64,000 nt of DNA from NCBI GenBank assembly GCA_947259995.1, contig CAMYOK010000006.1:186001-250000 (forward strand). Direction: 5' to 3'. Position numbers and translations under genes: made by a program. The stretch's first letter is position 1; every line of letters begins with the position of its first letter. The notes beneath the pieces are model-generated. The model was not told where the DNA came from. It worked only from the letters and a program-made list of their open reading frames with translations, and ran no database searches. Shown in pieces: positions 51,223 to 62,928 of the stretch. Source of the stretch: an uncultured Pseudomonadales bacterium (GTDB lineage Bacteria; Pseudomonadota; Gammaproteobacteria; Pseudomonadales; Pseudohongiellaceae).

Positions 51223-51672
51223 ATGCCCCAATGGCTTGCTCACAAAACTGTCGCTACCGTTGTCGTCAAAGACGATAAATTCCTAATGGTGGAAGAGCTA
51301 ATCGACGGCAGCCTGGTATTAAATCAACCCGCCGGTCACCTCGAAGCTAACGAGTCCATAGCGCAGGCCGCAGTACGTGAAACGCTTGAAGAGAGCGCCT
51401 GGGAGGTGGAATTAACCGCCTTTCTCGGCCTCTATCAGAGCAAAACCAACGACAAGGGCATTTGTTATATCCGTAGCTGCTATATCGCGACGCCAATTAA
51501 GCATTATCCGCAGCGCCAACTGGACACAGGCATCGTGCGGGCGCTTTGGCTAAGTCGTGCGCAGATCGAAGCGCGTCAACACCAGCTGCGTAGTCCAGCA
51601 GTTTTACTTGTTATCGATGACTATCTCGCGGGAAAACATTACCCACTGGAAGTCTTCACTTATATTGAATAG
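51223..51672 (+). CDS. nudJ: Nudix phosphatase NudJ
   Basis: A 149-residue Nudix hydrolase like E. coli NudJ, which acts on HMP-pyrophosphate and nucleoside tri/diphosphates. The Nudix box begins at G38 (GHLEANESIAQAAVRETLEE); the position of the second Gly is Ala, giving EESAW. The start ATG follows a weak GGTGGA site. It lies 12 bases before mnmA, as in E. coli. Confidence 0.92.
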   Translation: MPQWLAHKTVATVVVKDDKFLMVEELIDGSLVLNQPAGHLEANESIAQAAVRETLEESAWEVELTAFLGLYQSKTNDKGICYIRSCYIATPIKHYPQRQLDTGIVRALWLSRAQIEARQHQLRSPAVLLVIDDYLAGKHYPLEVFTYIE

Positions 51673-51684
51673 AACCCCAAGGTC

Positions 51685-52803
51685 ATGAGCAAAACTCCTG
51701 AGCAAAAAGCAGCAAACTCGCACATCAAAGTCATTGTCGGCATGTCCGGGGGGGTTGACTCGTCTGTGGCAGCACTACTATTGAAAGAACAAGGCTATCA
51801 AGTAGAAGGCCTGTTCATGAAGAACTGGGAAGAAGACGACGATACCGAGTATTGCACCGCCAAAGCGGATCTAGCAGATGCCCAGTCGGTCTGTGAGCGT
51901 CTAGGCCTGCACTTGCACAGTGCCAATTTTGCCGCCGAGTATTGGGACAATGTGTTCGAGCATTTCATCCAAGAGTACCGCGCTGGCCGCACCCCTAATC
52001 CAGACATCCTGTGCAACCGCGAAATTAAATTTAAAGCCTTTCTAGAGTACGCCAGTGAATTAGGGGCGGACTACATCGCCACAGGGCACTACGTGCGTCG
52101 CCACGATGAGAATGGCCATACCTATTTATTGAAAGGGCTCGACAACAATAAAGACCAAAGTTATTTTCTCAGTGCGGTCAACGAAGACAGCCTTGCCCGT
52201 AGTCTGTTCCCAGTAGGTGAATTAGACAAAAGCGAAGTTCGTGCGCTTGCCGCTGAACATGGCTTCATCACGCACAATAAAAAAGACAGCACTGGCATCT
52301 GTTTTATTGGCGAGCGTAAGTTTAAAGATTTCTTGCAGCGTTACCTGCCAGCCCAACCAGGTAAAATTGAAACCGTCGATGGCCAAGTCGTAGGCGAACA
52401 TCACGGCCTGATGTACCACACCTATGGGCAACGCCAAGGCCTAGGGATCGGTGGTTTACAAGATTTCGGCGATGCCCCTTGGTATGTGGTAGGCAAAGAC
52501 TTGCAACGCAATCGCTTGATCGTCGCTCAGGGCAATGATCATCCACAGTTATTTTCAGCAAGTTTAAAAGCCACGCAGTTGGCTTGGATAATCCAAGAGG
52601 CACCCACCCTGCCCCTGCGTTGCCACGCCAAGATTCGCTATCGCCAAGCTGATCAGGCCTGTACAGTCGAGACTATCGACGGCGACAGCGTATTAGTCAC
52701 ATTCGATTCACCGCAGCGAGCCGTTACCCCCGGCCAAACAATCGTCTTTTATACGGATGATCTATGCTTAGGAGGCGCCGTCATTGAGCAATACTTCCGC
52801 TAA
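51685..52803 (+). CDS. mnmA: tRNA-specific 2-thiouridylase MnmA
   Basis: Adenylates and thiolates U34 of tRNA-Lys, -Glu and -Gln using sulfur from TusE. The 372-residue protein has the PP-loop [12 protein letters not shown] (about 19-30), the catalytic cysteines C110 ([12 protein letters not shown]) and C205 ([11 protein letters not shown]), and a C-terminal beta-barrel. The TusDCBE relay that supplies it is encoded at 30310-31702. It overlaps hflD by 20 bases. Confidence 0.97.
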   Translation: MSKTPEQKAANSHIKVIVGMSGGVDSSVAALLLKEQGYQVEGLFMKNWEEDDDTEYCTAKADLADAQSVCERLGLHLHSANFAAEYWDNVFEHFIQEYRAGRTPNPDILCNREIKFKAFLEYASELGADYIATGHYVRRHDENGHTYLLKGLDNNKDQSYFLSAVNEDSLARSLFPVGELDKSEVRALAAEHGFITHNKKDSTGICFIGERKFKDFLQRYLPAQPGKIETVDGQVVGEHHGLMYHTYGQRQGLGIGGLQDFGDAPWYVVGKDLQRNRLIVAQGNDHPQLFSASLKATQLAWIIQEAPTLPLRCHAKIRYRQADQACTVETIDGDSVLVTFDSPQRAVTPGQTIVFYTDDLCLGGAVIEQYFR

Positions 52804-53476
52804 GTTTAACGACTGGGAATACCGCAATATTGCCCTGGCAGTGACAGTGCAATGCGCGCAACTAGTAAGCACTCTTGCCTATACTGGGCGAGCCGATCCC
52901 ATTCAGATTAAAGCCTGTGTTACGCCTTTACTCGCGATCAAGCCCGATAGCGTTGCCGATGTGTACCCCAACGTTAGCTATTATGCTAATGGCTTGGGTG
53001 TATTGCAAAAAGCACTAAGCGGTGAGGGTTTGAAAGAGTACGCAGAAGCCATGAAATACGTGTTAGGCATGAGCATCCTGCAACAACAGCTCAGCGCCGT
53101 CCCGTCAATGCAGGCCGTCATTCAACAACGCATGCAGTTTCCAGACACTTTGTATCTCGACAAAGATGATCTTGGCATCGACCACGAAGCACTGGGCAGC
53201 TCGCAAAAATCAGATGAGTTCGACTACGCGGTGCTTGCCGCCTTGTATCAAGACACCATTAGCAAATTAAGTTATCGCGTTCACGTAAAAGGCAATGCCG
53301 AACATCTGCGCAATCAACGCGTCGCCGATCAAATACGGGCGCTGTTATTAGCAGGGATTCGCTCAGCGATGCTATGGCATCAACTCGGCGGCCGCCGCTG
53401 GCACTTATTCTTATATAAAAAACGCATTCGCAATTGTGTGGCAACAATACGCCGCAATTTATTTGCCCTTCATTAA
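52784..53476 (+). CDS. hflD: High-frequency-lysogenization protein HflD
   Basis: A 230-residue cytosolic/membrane-associated protein (E. coli 213) known for interaction with phage lambda CII; its normal cellular role is unclear. The family start [27 protein letters not shown] is present, as is a C-terminal helix rich in Arg/Leu ([20 protein letters not shown]). The start codon is TTG 52784, with AGGAGG 8 bases upstream inside mnmA, so it is translationally coupled to mnmA. The mnmA-hflD-purB order is that of E. coli. Confidence 0.93.
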   Translation: MSNTSAKFNDWEYRNIALAVTVQCAQLVSTLAYTGRADPIQIKACVTPLLAIKPDSVADVYPNVSYYANGLGVLQKALSGEGLKEYAEAMKYVLGMSILQQQLSAVPSMQAVIQQRMQFPDTLYLDKDDLGIDHEALGSSQKSDEFDYAVLAALYQDTISKLSYRVHVKGNAEHLRNQRVADQIRALLLAGIRSAMLWHQLGGRRWHLFLYKKRIRNCVATIRRNLFALH

Positions 53477-53495
53477 ATACAATAGACTCGGTTAG

Positions 53496-54881
<1,386 letters not shown>

Positions 54882-54911
54882 CATTAGCAAGTAAACGACT
54901 GGAGTCACTGC

Positions 54912-56105
54912 GTGAATATTTTGCCCCCGGATTTTGATGAAGCTGTATTTCTTGCGCAGTATTGGCAGAAAAAGCCTTTATTGATTCGGGGCAGAAAACC
55001 CTTCGTAGACCCTATCGGGATTCCCGAGATCGCTGGCCTCGCCTGTGAGGATTTTATCGAGTCTCGACTTGTGGTCAGCGATCCTGCTCGGGAGAAATGG
55101 TTGGTGCATAACGGCCCTTTCACTGAAGAGTTTTTGCAAGGCCTGCCCCACAGCCATTGGAGCCTATTGGTGCAAGCCGTTGATCAATGGCATGACGATG
55201 TGCGTGGCATGCTCAAAGATTTCGACTTTATTCCCAATTGGCGGATCGACGATGTCATGATCAGCTTGGCCAGCGATGAAGGCGGCGTTGGCCCTCATTT
55301 CGATTACTATGATGTATTTCTCGTCCAGGGTGAAGGACAAAAACGTTGGCGCTTGGGCGGTCCGGTCGATAGCAATACACCTATTCTTCCCGACACAGAC
55401 TTAAGACTTCTCCAAGACTTCGAAACTCAAGAAGACTGGATAGTAGAGCCAGGCGACATTCTTTACATCCCTCCCAATATTGCTCACTACGGCGTCTCAA
55501 TTGGCAATAGCGTTACCTACTCGGTCGGCTTTCGCACCCCTTCTGTAGTAGAGCTATTGGACGACCTTAGTAATGAGCTGATGCAAGGGCTACACGAAGA
55601 GTATCGCTACACAGACAAAGCGGCGACAAGACCGACGGCCCCAGGCAAGATCGACAACCAAGTCGGGGCAGACTTGCTGGCCTTACTACAAGAGCATATT
55701 GCCGACAAACAGCGCCTAACTCGTACCTTCGGCAAATACATGACCCAACCCAAATACCCTTATTTGCTCGAACATAGTTCACCGCTTACAGTTGAACAAT
55801 TACTCACGGCGTTCGAGGGTGGACTGCCGCTTGGCCGTAATCCGTCGTCCCGTTTTGCCTATTCCGAGCTCGAGACGCAGAACAGCGACAAAGCGTTTGA
55901 GCTCTATGTGGATGGCAAAGCCTTTACGTGTCCTGTTAGCATGCAGGCAGCCTTACCAAGCTTGTGCGATCCCTTTGCCGAAGAAATTCAATGGCATCAA
56001 TATGCACTCAACGATAATGACTGCGCACAGTTGCAAGTTGAGTTATATAATCAAGGCAGTCTTTGGCTAATCGATCAATCTGATGAGGATGAAGAGTCGG
56101 AATGA
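54912..56105 (+). CDS. roxA: Ribosomal protein L16 arginine hydroxylase (RoxA/YcfD)
   Basis: A cupin/JmjC-type Fe(II)- and 2-oxoglutarate-dependent oxygenase; E. coli YcfD hydroxylates Arg81 of ribosomal protein L16. The 397-residue protein shows the iron ligands H129-x-D131 (GPHFDYYDVFLVQ) and H192 (IAHYG), with KRWRLGG between them, equivalent to H125, D127 and H187 of YcfD. The start is GTG 54912, with GGAG seven bases before. The stop overlaps the start of the next gene (ATGA). Confidence 0.94.
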   Translation: MNILPPDFDEAVFLAQYWQKKPLLIRGRKPFVDPIGIPEIAGLACEDFIESRLVVSDPAREKWLVHNGPFTEEFLQGLPHSHWSLLVQAVDQWHDDVRGMLKDFDFIPNWRIDDVMISLASDEGGVGPHFDYYDVFLVQGEGQKRWRLGGPVDSNTPILPDTDLRLLQDFETQEDWIVEPGDILYIPPNIAHYGVSIGNSVTYSVGFRTPSVVELLDDLSNELMQGLHEEYRYTDKAATRPTAPGKIDNQVGADLLALLQEHIADKQRLTRTFGKYMTQPKYPYLLEHSSPLTVEQLLTAFEGGLPLGRNPSSRFAYSELETQNSDKAFELYVDGKAFTCPVSMQAALPSLCDPFAEEIQWHQYALNDNDCAQLQVELYNQGSLWLIDQSDEDEESE

Positions 56106-56908
56106 ATACGGCCTCCTATAGCAAGCGCTCTGCCCCCTTTACAGCCTTACTCGTGTGGCTTGCGAGCCTATGCTTTGTGCTGCCGTCATTGGCCAACGCT
56201 CAAGACAACAGCGTTCCTGCCACCCAGCAAGCCGTCATCGAGATCATTCGCTTACAATATCGCGACCCTGATACTGTCCGCGAGGCTATCGCCCCACATT
56301 TAGATGAACGCGGCTCGATCAGCCAAATCGACCATAACCTAATAATCAGCACATCGCGCGCCAATCTGACAGAATTAGAAGCCTTGATTGCCGAGGTCGA
56401 CACGCCTCTAAAACAGTTTCTCGTGCGGGTGGACTTCAACTTCAGTCAGCAACAGCCCCAGCGCCAACCCGACGGTAGCACCATTAGCACCATCAGCACG
56501 CAAGATGTGCGTGATCATCCTATACAAAACCTTGTCGTGACCGAAGGCGAGTTCGCCTACTTCAATCGCAGCATTGCCACACCAAGGAGCAGCGTCTCTT
56601 ACGGACCATTCGGATTGCAGTTGCATCAAGACATCGAAGAATCTGAGCAGAGCTTTACCGTTCAGGCCGGTTTACGCGGTGATCGCGTCGCTTTTACCAT
56701 GAGCCTGACCCACACGCTTATGTTTGAACTTGGCGGTAGCAGCTACAGCCAGAACATTGAAACCTCACTAGTCGCGGACTTAAACACTTGGGTGGGCATC
56801 CACCCTGTTATAGAGCCCGGAAATAGTTCCGGCGGGCGCACGCGCTTCAACACGGCCATCCCGCCCGAAGGGGGCTCCTTAGCCGTTCGTTTCGAACTGA
56901 TGCCCTGA
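56102..56908 (+). CDS. Periplasmic protein with secretin N-domain (NolW-like), orphan
   Basis: A 268-residue exported protein with a signal peptide ending at about residue 34 (LANAQ). Residues about 42-105 look like the secretin N1/N2 (NolW) subdomain: AVIEIIRLQYRDPDTVREAI, then ISQIDHNLIISTSRANLTELEALIAEVDTPLKQFLV. The remaining 160 residues appear all-beta (SSVSYGPFGLQL, SFTVQAGLRG) and contain no secretin barrel. It overlaps the roxA stop by 4 bases and is followed by pabB, so no secretion genes are near. Function unknown. Confidence 0.7.
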   Translation: MNTASYSKRSAPFTALLVWLASLCFVLPSLANAQDNSVPATQQAVIEIIRLQYRDPDTVREAIAPHLDERGSISQIDHNLIISTSRANLTELEALIAEVDTPLKQFLVRVDFNFSQQQPQRQPDGSTISTISTQDVRDHPIQNLVVTEGEFAYFNRSIATPRSSVSYGPFGLQLHQDIEESEQSFTVQAGLRGDRVAFTMSLTHTLMFELGGSSYSQNIETSLVADLNTWVGIHPVIEPGNSSGGRTRFNTAIPPEGGSLAVRFELMP

Positions 56909-56944
56909 TTCACTCCGCTGTCCCTACTGCAACAGAGCCAAGCC

Positions 56945-58210
56945 ATGAGTTCCCACTACATCGAAACCCTCCCCTATGAACGCGACTCGGCAGCGCTAGT
57001 TCGACGTTTGCATGGGCTTGCGGGGTTTGTCTTCCTCGACAGCGGCTTGGGAGAGGACAGTAACGCCCGTTTCGATATTCTCAGCGCCTTGCCAGTGGCA
57101 AGCGTCCCCGATACCCAAGACTGCTACGCCAAAGTGCAAGACTTACTAACCCAGTTTGCACCAGATACCCCATTACCTGCGCAGATCGCACAGCTGCCCT
57201 TCGTTGGCGGCGCCATCGGTTATCTGGGCTACGACAATTGCGCAAGGGTTGGCATCTATACTTGGGCGATCGTTGTTGATCACGCCCAAAAATGCACAAC
57301 GCTTTTCGTTTTGGCAGCCAATACAAACCAGCGTTTACAACAAATACAGCAATGCCTAGCGGGTGAGCTAACGCCTCTGCCCCCATTTAGCTTGGATACG
57401 AGCTTCGAGTCTAATTTCACCCGTGCCCAGTACGAACAGGCGTTTTCCCGTATTCAAGACTACATCCATGCCGGAGACTGCTATCAGGTCAACCTCGCCC
57501 AGCGATTCCAAACCAGCTTCAGCGGTAGCCCGCTAACGGCCTATCTGGCACTGCGCGAGTCTATACACTGCCCCTTCGCAGGGTTTATGAGCACACCACA
57601 CACAGCAGTACTAAGCTTCTCGCCAGAACGCTTTTTGCAAATACGCGGCGGCAATGTGTTAACCCAGCCGATCAAAGGCACCCGGCCACGCGCGCAAGAT
57701 CCAGATCAAGACCAAGCCTTGGCGCAAGCCCTAGTGAACAGCCCGAAAGATAGAGCAGAGAACCTGATGATCGTGGATTTGCTGCGTAATGACTTAGGCA
57801 CACTCTGCGCTACTGGCTCTGTTAAAGTCGACCGCCTTTTCGAGCTGCACAGCTTTACCAATGTGCATCATTTGATCAGCAGCATCAGTGCACGCTTAGA
57901 GGCCCCAAATACGGCTTTAGACTTATTGAAAAATTGTTTTCCCGGCGGCTCGATTACCGGTGCGCCGAAAAAACGTGCGATGGAGATCATTGCCGAGCTG
58001 GAGCCGGATTCGCGAGAGGTCTACTGCGGCAGTCTGTTTTACGTGGGGTTCGATGGCAATGCGGACAGCAACATCATGATCCGCACACTGCATTGTGTGC
58101 GGAACACGATATCGTGCTGGGGTGGAGGCGGTATTGTTGCCGATTCTGACTGCGCGCAAGAATACCAGGAATGCTTTGACAAAATTAACAATATAATCAA
58201 TAGATTATAG
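56945..58210 (+). CDS. pabB: Aminodeoxychorismate synthase component I
   Basis: Makes 4-amino-4-deoxychorismate from chorismate and glutamine-derived ammonia for folate. The 421-residue protein has the chorismate-binding domain from about residue 160, with AGDCYQVNLAQRF, PIKGTRPRAQDPDQD, ENLMIVDLLRNDLG and the C-terminal FPGGSITGAPKKRAMEIIAELE. The PIKGT motif with Lys favours PabB over TrpE, which has Ala. The glutaminase partner pabA is not in the window. No strong ribosome-binding site is visible. Confidence 0.93.
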   Translation: MSSHYIETLPYERDSAALVRRLHGLAGFVFLDSGLGEDSNARFDILSALPVASVPDTQDCYAKVQDLLTQFAPDTPLPAQIAQLPFVGGAIGYLGYDNCARVGIYTWAIVVDHAQKCTTLFVLAANTNQRLQQIQQCLAGELTPLPPFSLDTSFESNFTRAQYEQAFSRIQDYIHAGDCYQVNLAQRFQTSFSGSPLTAYLALRESIHCPFAGFMSTPHTAVLSFSPERFLQIRGGNVLTQPIKGTRPRAQDPDQDQALAQALVNSPKDRAENLMIVDLLRNDLGTLCATGSVKVDRLFELHSFTNVHHLISSISARLEAPNTALDLLKNCFPGGSITGAPKKRAMEIIAELEPDSREVYCGSLFYVGFDGNADSNIMIRTLHCVRNTISCWGGGGIVADSDCAQEYQECFDKINNIINRL

Positions 58211-58227
58211 CCAATATTTAAAGCACT

Positions 58228-58845
58228 TTATTCGGCGATATCGCGCTGACTACCCTTTGCAAATTCCTTCTGCAGGTCAACATATTCTGTGACTGAAGCA
58301 AACTGAGGAAACTCCGCAATAACATTGGCAGGTGCTTTGAACAGCACTCCAAGGTCGGCTTCGCTCAACATCGTCGTGTCATTATAGGAATCACCAGCGG
58401 CAAGCACACGATAATTCAGGCCATGGAATGCCTTCACACATTGACGCTTCGGATCTTTCTGACGCAGTTTATAATCCACTACATTGCCTTTTTCATCGGC
58501 AATCAAGCGGTGACAAAATAGTGTCGGGAAGCCTAATTGACGCATCAGTGGCTGTGAGAATTCGTAGAACGTATCGGACAGAATCACCACTTGGAAGCGC
58601 TCACGCAGCCAATCCACAAACTCACGCGCACCCGGCATCGGGCTCATTTCAGCGATTACCGCCTGAATATCAGGCAAGCCGAGTTTATTCTCAGCCAATA
58701 AGCGCAGACGCTGTTTCATTAATACATCGTAATCTGGGATGTCGCGTGTCGTCGCGCGCAACTCGTCGATCCCAGTTCGTTCTGCAAAGCCGATCCAAAT
58801 TTCTGGAACCAATACCCCTTCAAGATCAAGACAGACAACTTCCAA
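58228..58845 (-). CDS. thrH: Phosphoserine phosphatase / homoserine phosphotransferase ThrH
   Basis: HAD-family enzyme that dephosphorylates phosphoserine and can transfer the phosphate to homoserine. The 205-residue protein aligns closely with Pseudomonas ThrH: DLEGVLVPEIWIGFAE with the nucleophile Asp, ATTRDIPDYDVLMKQR, VVILSDTFYEFSQPLMRQLG and AAGDSYNDTTML. The start is TTG 58845, with GAGGGGA upstream. thrH next to cysH is the Pseudomonas arrangement. Confidence 0.95.
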   Translation of the reverse strand: MEVVCLDLEGVLVPEIWIGFAERTGIDELRATTRDIPDYDVLMKQRLRLLAENKLGLPDIQAVIAEMSPMPGAREFVDWLRERFQVVILSDTFYEFSQPLMRQLGFPTLFCHRLIADEKGNVVDYKLRQKDPKRQCVKAFHGLNYRVLAAGDSYNDTTMLSEADLGVLFKAPANVIAEFPQFASVTEYVDLQKEFAKGSQRDIAE

Positions 58846-59009
58846 CGCAATTCCCCTCGCCGCAGGCTAGTGTATAAAAACGGGTAAATGTACCCACATC
58901 CTTAGCCCTATGCAAGGCAACACAGTGTTTACCCACACGCTTAAATCGTAGAGAATGCCACGCGTACAACAAATGCCACCCTCTTTGCCATCTTCAACGC
59001 GACGGATTT

Positions 59010-59741
59010 ATGATAAATACGGAAAACATCGAAGCCATTAACCAAGAGTTTGCAAGCTTAGAACCCAAGCAGATCCTGAAGAGAGTCTTAGCCGATATCG
59101 ACAATATCGCCATCTCGTTCAGCGGTGCCGAAGACGTGGCCTTAGTCGTAATGGCTTGGAAATTGAAAAAAGACATCAAGGTCTTTAGCCTAGATACAGG
59201 CCGCCTGCACCCTGAAACGATGCAATTTCTTGAACGTATTCGCACGCAATACAAGATCGACATCGAATTTCTAAGCCCCGATGCAGATGAGTTAGAGGCT
59301 TTGACCCGCACTAAGGGCCTGTTTAGTTTTTACGAAGATGGCCATGAACAATGCTGCGGGATTCGCAAGATCGCTCCGCTACGTAAACACTTAAAAGGCC
59401 TGAGCGCTTGGATTACAGGCCAGCGTAAGGATCAAAGCCCTACCCGCAGCAATGTGCCGACCGCCCAGATTGACAAGGCTTTTTCGACCTCAGAGAACAC
59501 CTTACTGAAGTTCAACCCTTTCGCAAACTGGACCTCGCAACAGGTATGGGAATACATCCGCATGTTCGATGTGCCGTACAACCCATTGCACGACCAAGGG
59601 TTTGTCAGCATTGGTTGCCAACCTTGCACCAAGCCGATAGGGCCAAACCAGCACGAACGCGAGGGCCGTTGGTGGTGGGAAGAGGCAACCCAGAAAGAAT
59701 GTGGACTGCACAAGCCAAGTGTCATCGCGACCGATAGCTAA
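59010..59741 (+). CDS. cysH: Adenylylsulfate (APS/PAPS) reductase, iron-sulfur type
   Basis: Reduces activated sulfate to sulfite using thioredoxin. The 243-residue protein has the cluster cysteines C115-C116 (EQCCGIRK) and C203/C206 (IGCQPCTKP), which bind a [4Fe-4S] cluster and mark the APS-reducing type. The catalytic C231 is in the ECGLH motif; the P-loop is SFSGAED. ATG 59010 follows ACGGA. It converges on its likely regulator gene cysB with a 3-base gap. Sulfite reductase needs the siroheme made by CysG (32911). Confidence 0.96.
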   Translation: MINTENIEAINQEFASLEPKQILKRVLADIDNIAISFSGAEDVALVVMAWKLKKDIKVFSLDTGRLHPETMQFLERIRTQYKIDIEFLSPDADELEALTRTKGLFSFYEDGHEQCCGIRKIAPLRKHLKGLSAWITGQRKDQSPTRSNVPTAQIDKAFSTSENTLLKFNPFANWTSQQVWEYIRMFDVPYNPLHDQGFVSIGCQPCTKPIGPNQHEREGRWWWEEATQKECGLHKPSVIATDS

Positions 59742-59744
59742 GGT

Positions 59745-60722
59745 TTAACGCAGCACTGGAATATCGGCGTTCTCAAATAAATGATCGACCTCAAACTGCG
59801 ATTGGCAGTTTTGCGCTTTGGTGACGAGTTCTGGCGTCATATGCGGCGCAAACACGGCGATAAAATCCATCATATAATGTCGTAAGAACGCCCCGCGACG
59901 GAAACCGATGCGCGTGGTACTAAAGGCAAACAGGTGGCTTACATCGACAGAGACTAGATCGGTGTCTTTGTTTTGATCGTAGGCCATACTCGCCACTATG
60001 CCGATCCCCACCCCCAATCTTACATAGGTCTTGATGACGTCGGCATCCGCCGCCGTAACCACCACCTTGGGGCTAAGGTCTTGCTCCCGAAACGCCTCAT
60101 CGAGTTTGCCACGTCCCGTAAAGCCAGACACATACGTCACGATCGGGTATTGGGCAATGTCGGCCAAGCTAATGCGCTCGATGTCGAGCAGAGGATGTTC
60201 GGCAGGCAATAACAGCACGCGATTCCAGCGGTAACAAGGCATCATCACTAAGTCCCCTACCAACTCCATTGCCTCAGTGGCAATGGCAAAATCGGCGGCG
60301 CCACGGGCGGCCATCTCAGCAATTTGCAAGGGCGTTCCTTGATGCATATGCAACGACACCTCCGGATAACGCGCCACAAACTGGCTAATGACAGCGGGCA
60401 GCACATAACGTGATTGTGTGTGCGTCGTGGCAATAGTAAGACTACCGGCACTATCGCTACTATACTCCTGTGCGATCTGACGAATATTGTCAACGCGCAG
60501 CAACACTTCGCCCGCCGCTTCGAGAATTTTCTCCCCTGCCGCTGTTAAGCCGGTCAGGTGCTTGCCACTGCGTACGAATATCTGCACACCTAGCTCTTGC
60601 TCAAGCTGCAATATTTGTTTGCTAATACCAGGCTGAGAGGTATAGAGGCTTTGCGCCGCGGCTGAGACATTCATCCCACGACGGGCGACCTCCCAGACAT
60701 ATCGCAATTGCTGTAATTTCAT
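59745..60722 (-). CDS. cysB: LysR-type regulator CysB
   Basis: Activator of sulfate-assimilation genes, responding to N-acetylserine and thiosulfate. The 325-residue protein has the N-terminal helix-turn-helix typical of the family, MKLQQLRYVWEVARRGMNVS followed by AAQSLYTSQPGISKQI, and an effector domain with IATTHTQSRYVLP and AADADVIKTYVRLGVGIGIV. It is probably the first activator of the adjacent cysH. It lies 15 bases downstream of the 5'-nucleotidase gene on the same strand. Confidence 0.96.
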   Translation of the reverse strand: MKLQQLRYVWEVARRGMNVSAAAQSLYTSQPGISKQILQLEQELGVQIFVRSGKHLTGLTAAGEKILEAAGEVLLRVDNIRQIAQEYSSDSAGSLTIATTHTQSRYVLPAVISQFVARYPEVSLHMHQGTPLQIAEMAARGAADFAIATEAMELVGDLVMMPCYRWNRVLLLPAEHPLLDIERISLADIAQYPIVTYVSGFTGRGKLDEAFREQDLSPKVVVTAADADVIKTYVRLGVGIGIVASMAYDQNKDTDLVSVDVSHLFAFSTTRIGFRRGAFLRHYMMDFIAVFAPHMTPELVTKAQNCQSQFEVDHLFENADIPVLR

Positions 60723-60737
60723 CGCACCCCCTACGCA

Positions 60738-61661
60738 CTAGGCTTCGTTGTTGGTTTTACTCGGCAGTACATTGGCAACCCCGTTGGGCACATGCCCAGT
60801 GGCCACGTGCCCGCGGGCAGATTCGCAATGCGCTTCTTGGTCATCGAAGAACACATCAGCATCATAGGCATTGAGAAATGCGCCTTTATCCATGCCTCCT
60901 AAAAACAACGATTCGTCGATACGAATATTCCAAGCACGGAGCGTCTTCACTACGCGTTCGTGTGTAGGCGCCGATCGGGCCGTGACTAGACAATTGCGAA
61001 TTGGCGACTCACCTGGCGCGAACTCCATTTGCAACTGCTGTAAGGCTGCGAGGAAGGGTTTAAATGGCCCCCCAGAAAGCGGCTGGTTAGCTGCCAATTG
61101 CTCGCTCGCCGTAAAGGCTTCTAAGCCACTGGCTTTATAGATTTTTTCAGCCTCATCTGAGAATAAAACCGCGTCGCCATCAAATGCGAATTTCAATTGC
61201 CCTTCATTGGCAGGTTTTTTCTGTGAAGGCAAAATTGTCGCCGCTGCAATGCCACGCTCTAACGCTTGGCGCACATCGCTACCATCGGTGGACAAAAACA
61301 AGTGACAGTTGAAGGCCGCAATATAACGATAGGGGCTATCGCCACCGCAGAAAGCGGCACGAGTAATATTAAGGCCATAATGGCTAATAGAGTTAAATAC
61401 GCGTAGCCCTGTATCGGCGCTATTGCGTGACAATAATATCACTTCGACCCGGGAATCATTGATGAGTGAGTTTAGGCTCAATAATTTATTCACTAACCCA
61501 AACGCATCCCCCGGAGCTAGTGGTTCTTCTTCATGCGCAATCTGGTATTGTTGATAGGCCTCTAGCCCCTGCTCCTCAAAGACTTTATGGCTATCACTGA
61601 GGTCAAACAAGGCGCGTGATGAGATGGCAATGACCAGTTTTTCAATTTTTGCGTCTTTCAT
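60738..61661 (-). CDS. 5'-nucleotidase (cytosolic 5'-nucleotidase I-like)
   Basis: A 307-residue protein of the 5'-nucleotidase family that includes vertebrate cytosolic 5'-nucleotidase IA (Pfam 5-nucleotidase). It has IAISSRALFDLSDS, the sequence VILLSRNSADTGLRV, FDGDAVLFSDEAE with the HAD-like aspartates, and ITRAAFCGG. Expected reaction: hydrolysis of nucleoside 5'-monophosphates such as AMP; specificity is not provable here. ATG 61661 is preferred over GTG 61673; neither has a strong site. Upstream of cysB, probably co-transcribed. Confidence 0.88.
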   Translation of the reverse strand: MKDAKIEKLVIAISSRALFDLSDSHKVFEEQGLEAYQQYQIAHEEEPLAPGDAFGLVNKLLSLNSLINDSRVEVILLSRNSADTGLRVFNSISHYGLNITRAAFCGGDSPYRYIAAFNCHLFLSTDGSDVRQALERGIAAATILPSQKKPANEGQLKFAFDGDAVLFSDEAEKIYKASGLEAFTASEQLAANQPLSGGPFKPFLAALQQLQMEFAPGESPIRNCLVTARSAPTHERVVKTLRAWNIRIDESLFLGGMDKGAFLNAYDADVFFDDQEAHCESARGHVATGHVPNGVANVLPSKTNNEA

Positions 61662-61794
61662 GGTTTCGCTCACACAATGCGTGTCTATAAATGATGGGGT
61701 TTAGGCAACCCAAAGCACAGTATAGTGCATTGTAACGCGTCACAACCGGAGAAATAGCTTAAAATTCTCAGCTTGCTAGCATTAGAGTTATTAC

Positions 61795-62928
61795 ATGACA
61801 AACCAACACAAACCTGAAAAATTGGCGTTAGTATTATCCGGCGGTGGTGCTCGCGCCGCTTATCAGGTCGGCGTGCTGCGGGCGATTGCCAATCTTCTGC
61901 CACGGCAATCGGCAAACCCCTTTCACATCATTACCGGTGCTTCGGCTGGCGCACTCAACGCCGCTTCAATCGCTAGCAATGCGCAACGCTTGCGTACTGG
62001 CGTTCGTGCGCTCGAATATGTCTGGAAAAATATCGATAGCGAGCAGGTGTATAAACTCGACTCGAGTAGTTTCTTGGGCAATGCTTCCAATTGGATATTG
62101 TCATTCTTGAAGAACCGGCAACGCGACACCCCCACCTCCTTATTAAACAACGAGCCTCTGGAGTTGCTGTTAGCCAAGGTGATCAAATTCGAGCGAGTGC
62201 AGCGCGCCATCGATGCCGGCCATCTTGAAGCATTGGCCGTCACCGCCTCTGGCTATACTAGTGGCGAATCCGTGTCGTTCTATCAAGGCATCGAGTCCTT
62301 AAAAAACTGGGAGCATCCTCACCGGGTAGGTATTCGCACGCAGCTGTCGTTAGAGCACCTCATGGCTTCAACCGCCATCCCAGCGCTTTTTCCTGCCGTT
62401 AAAATCAATCGAGAATTCTTTGGCGACGGCGCAATTCGCCAATTGGCACCGCTGAGCCCTGCCATTCAACTAGGTGCCGATCGAATCTTAGCTGTGGGCG
62501 TAAGCAGCAGCACGCAACGACCAGAGAAAGGGGCGAAGCCAAGCTACCCTTCCCTTACGCAGATTCTGTCGCATATTCTCAATAGTGCCTTTGTCGACAC
62601 GCTGACCAACGACATCGAGATACTGCAACGCTATAACAAAATGGTGCCGTTAATCCCCGAAGAGATGGCGCAACAAGATCGCGACCTGCGCTTGCGCCCC
62701 ATTCAATTATTAGATGTCACTCCGAGCAAAAACCTAAACATGCTCGCCTCGGAATATTTCGAGGAATTGCCACGAACTTTGCGGATGTTCATACGAGATG
62801 CAGGCTCAAGCACAATGTTGAGCCTATTAATGTTTGAGAAAGCCTATACCGCACGCCTAGTCGACCTAGGCTACGCCGATGCGCTCGAAAAAGAGGCGCA
62901 GATTTTAGAGTTCTTCAAACTAGATTGA
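61795..62928 (+). CDS. Patatin-like phospholipase
   Basis: A 377-residue predicted lipid acyl hydrolase. The patatin features are complete: the oxyanion motif [12 protein letters not shown] (about 15-26), the nucleophile S50 in GASAG, and the catalytic D211 in FFGDGAIRQ. There is no signal peptide, so it is probably cytosolic or membrane-associated. The C-terminal 100 residues are specific to this bacterial subgroup. It overlaps the convergent msrA by 9 bases. Confidence 0.92.
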   Translation: MTNQHKPEKLALVLSGGGARAAYQVGVLRAIANLLPRQSANPFHIITGASAGALNAASIASNAQRLRTGVRALEYVWKNIDSEQVYKLDSSSFLGNASNWILSFLKNRQRDTPTSLLNNEPLELLLAKVIKFERVQRAIDAGHLEALAVTASGYTSGESVSFYQGIESLKNWEHPHRVGIRTQLSLEHLMASTAIPALFPAVKINREFFGDGAIRQLAPLSPAIQLGADRILAVGVSSSTQRPEKGAKPSYPSLTQILSHILNSAFVDTLTNDIEILQRYNKMVPLIPEEMAQQDRDLRLRPIQLLDVTPSKNLNMLASEYFEELPRTLRMFIRDAGSSTMLSLLMFEKAYTARLVDLGYADALEKEAQILEFFKLD

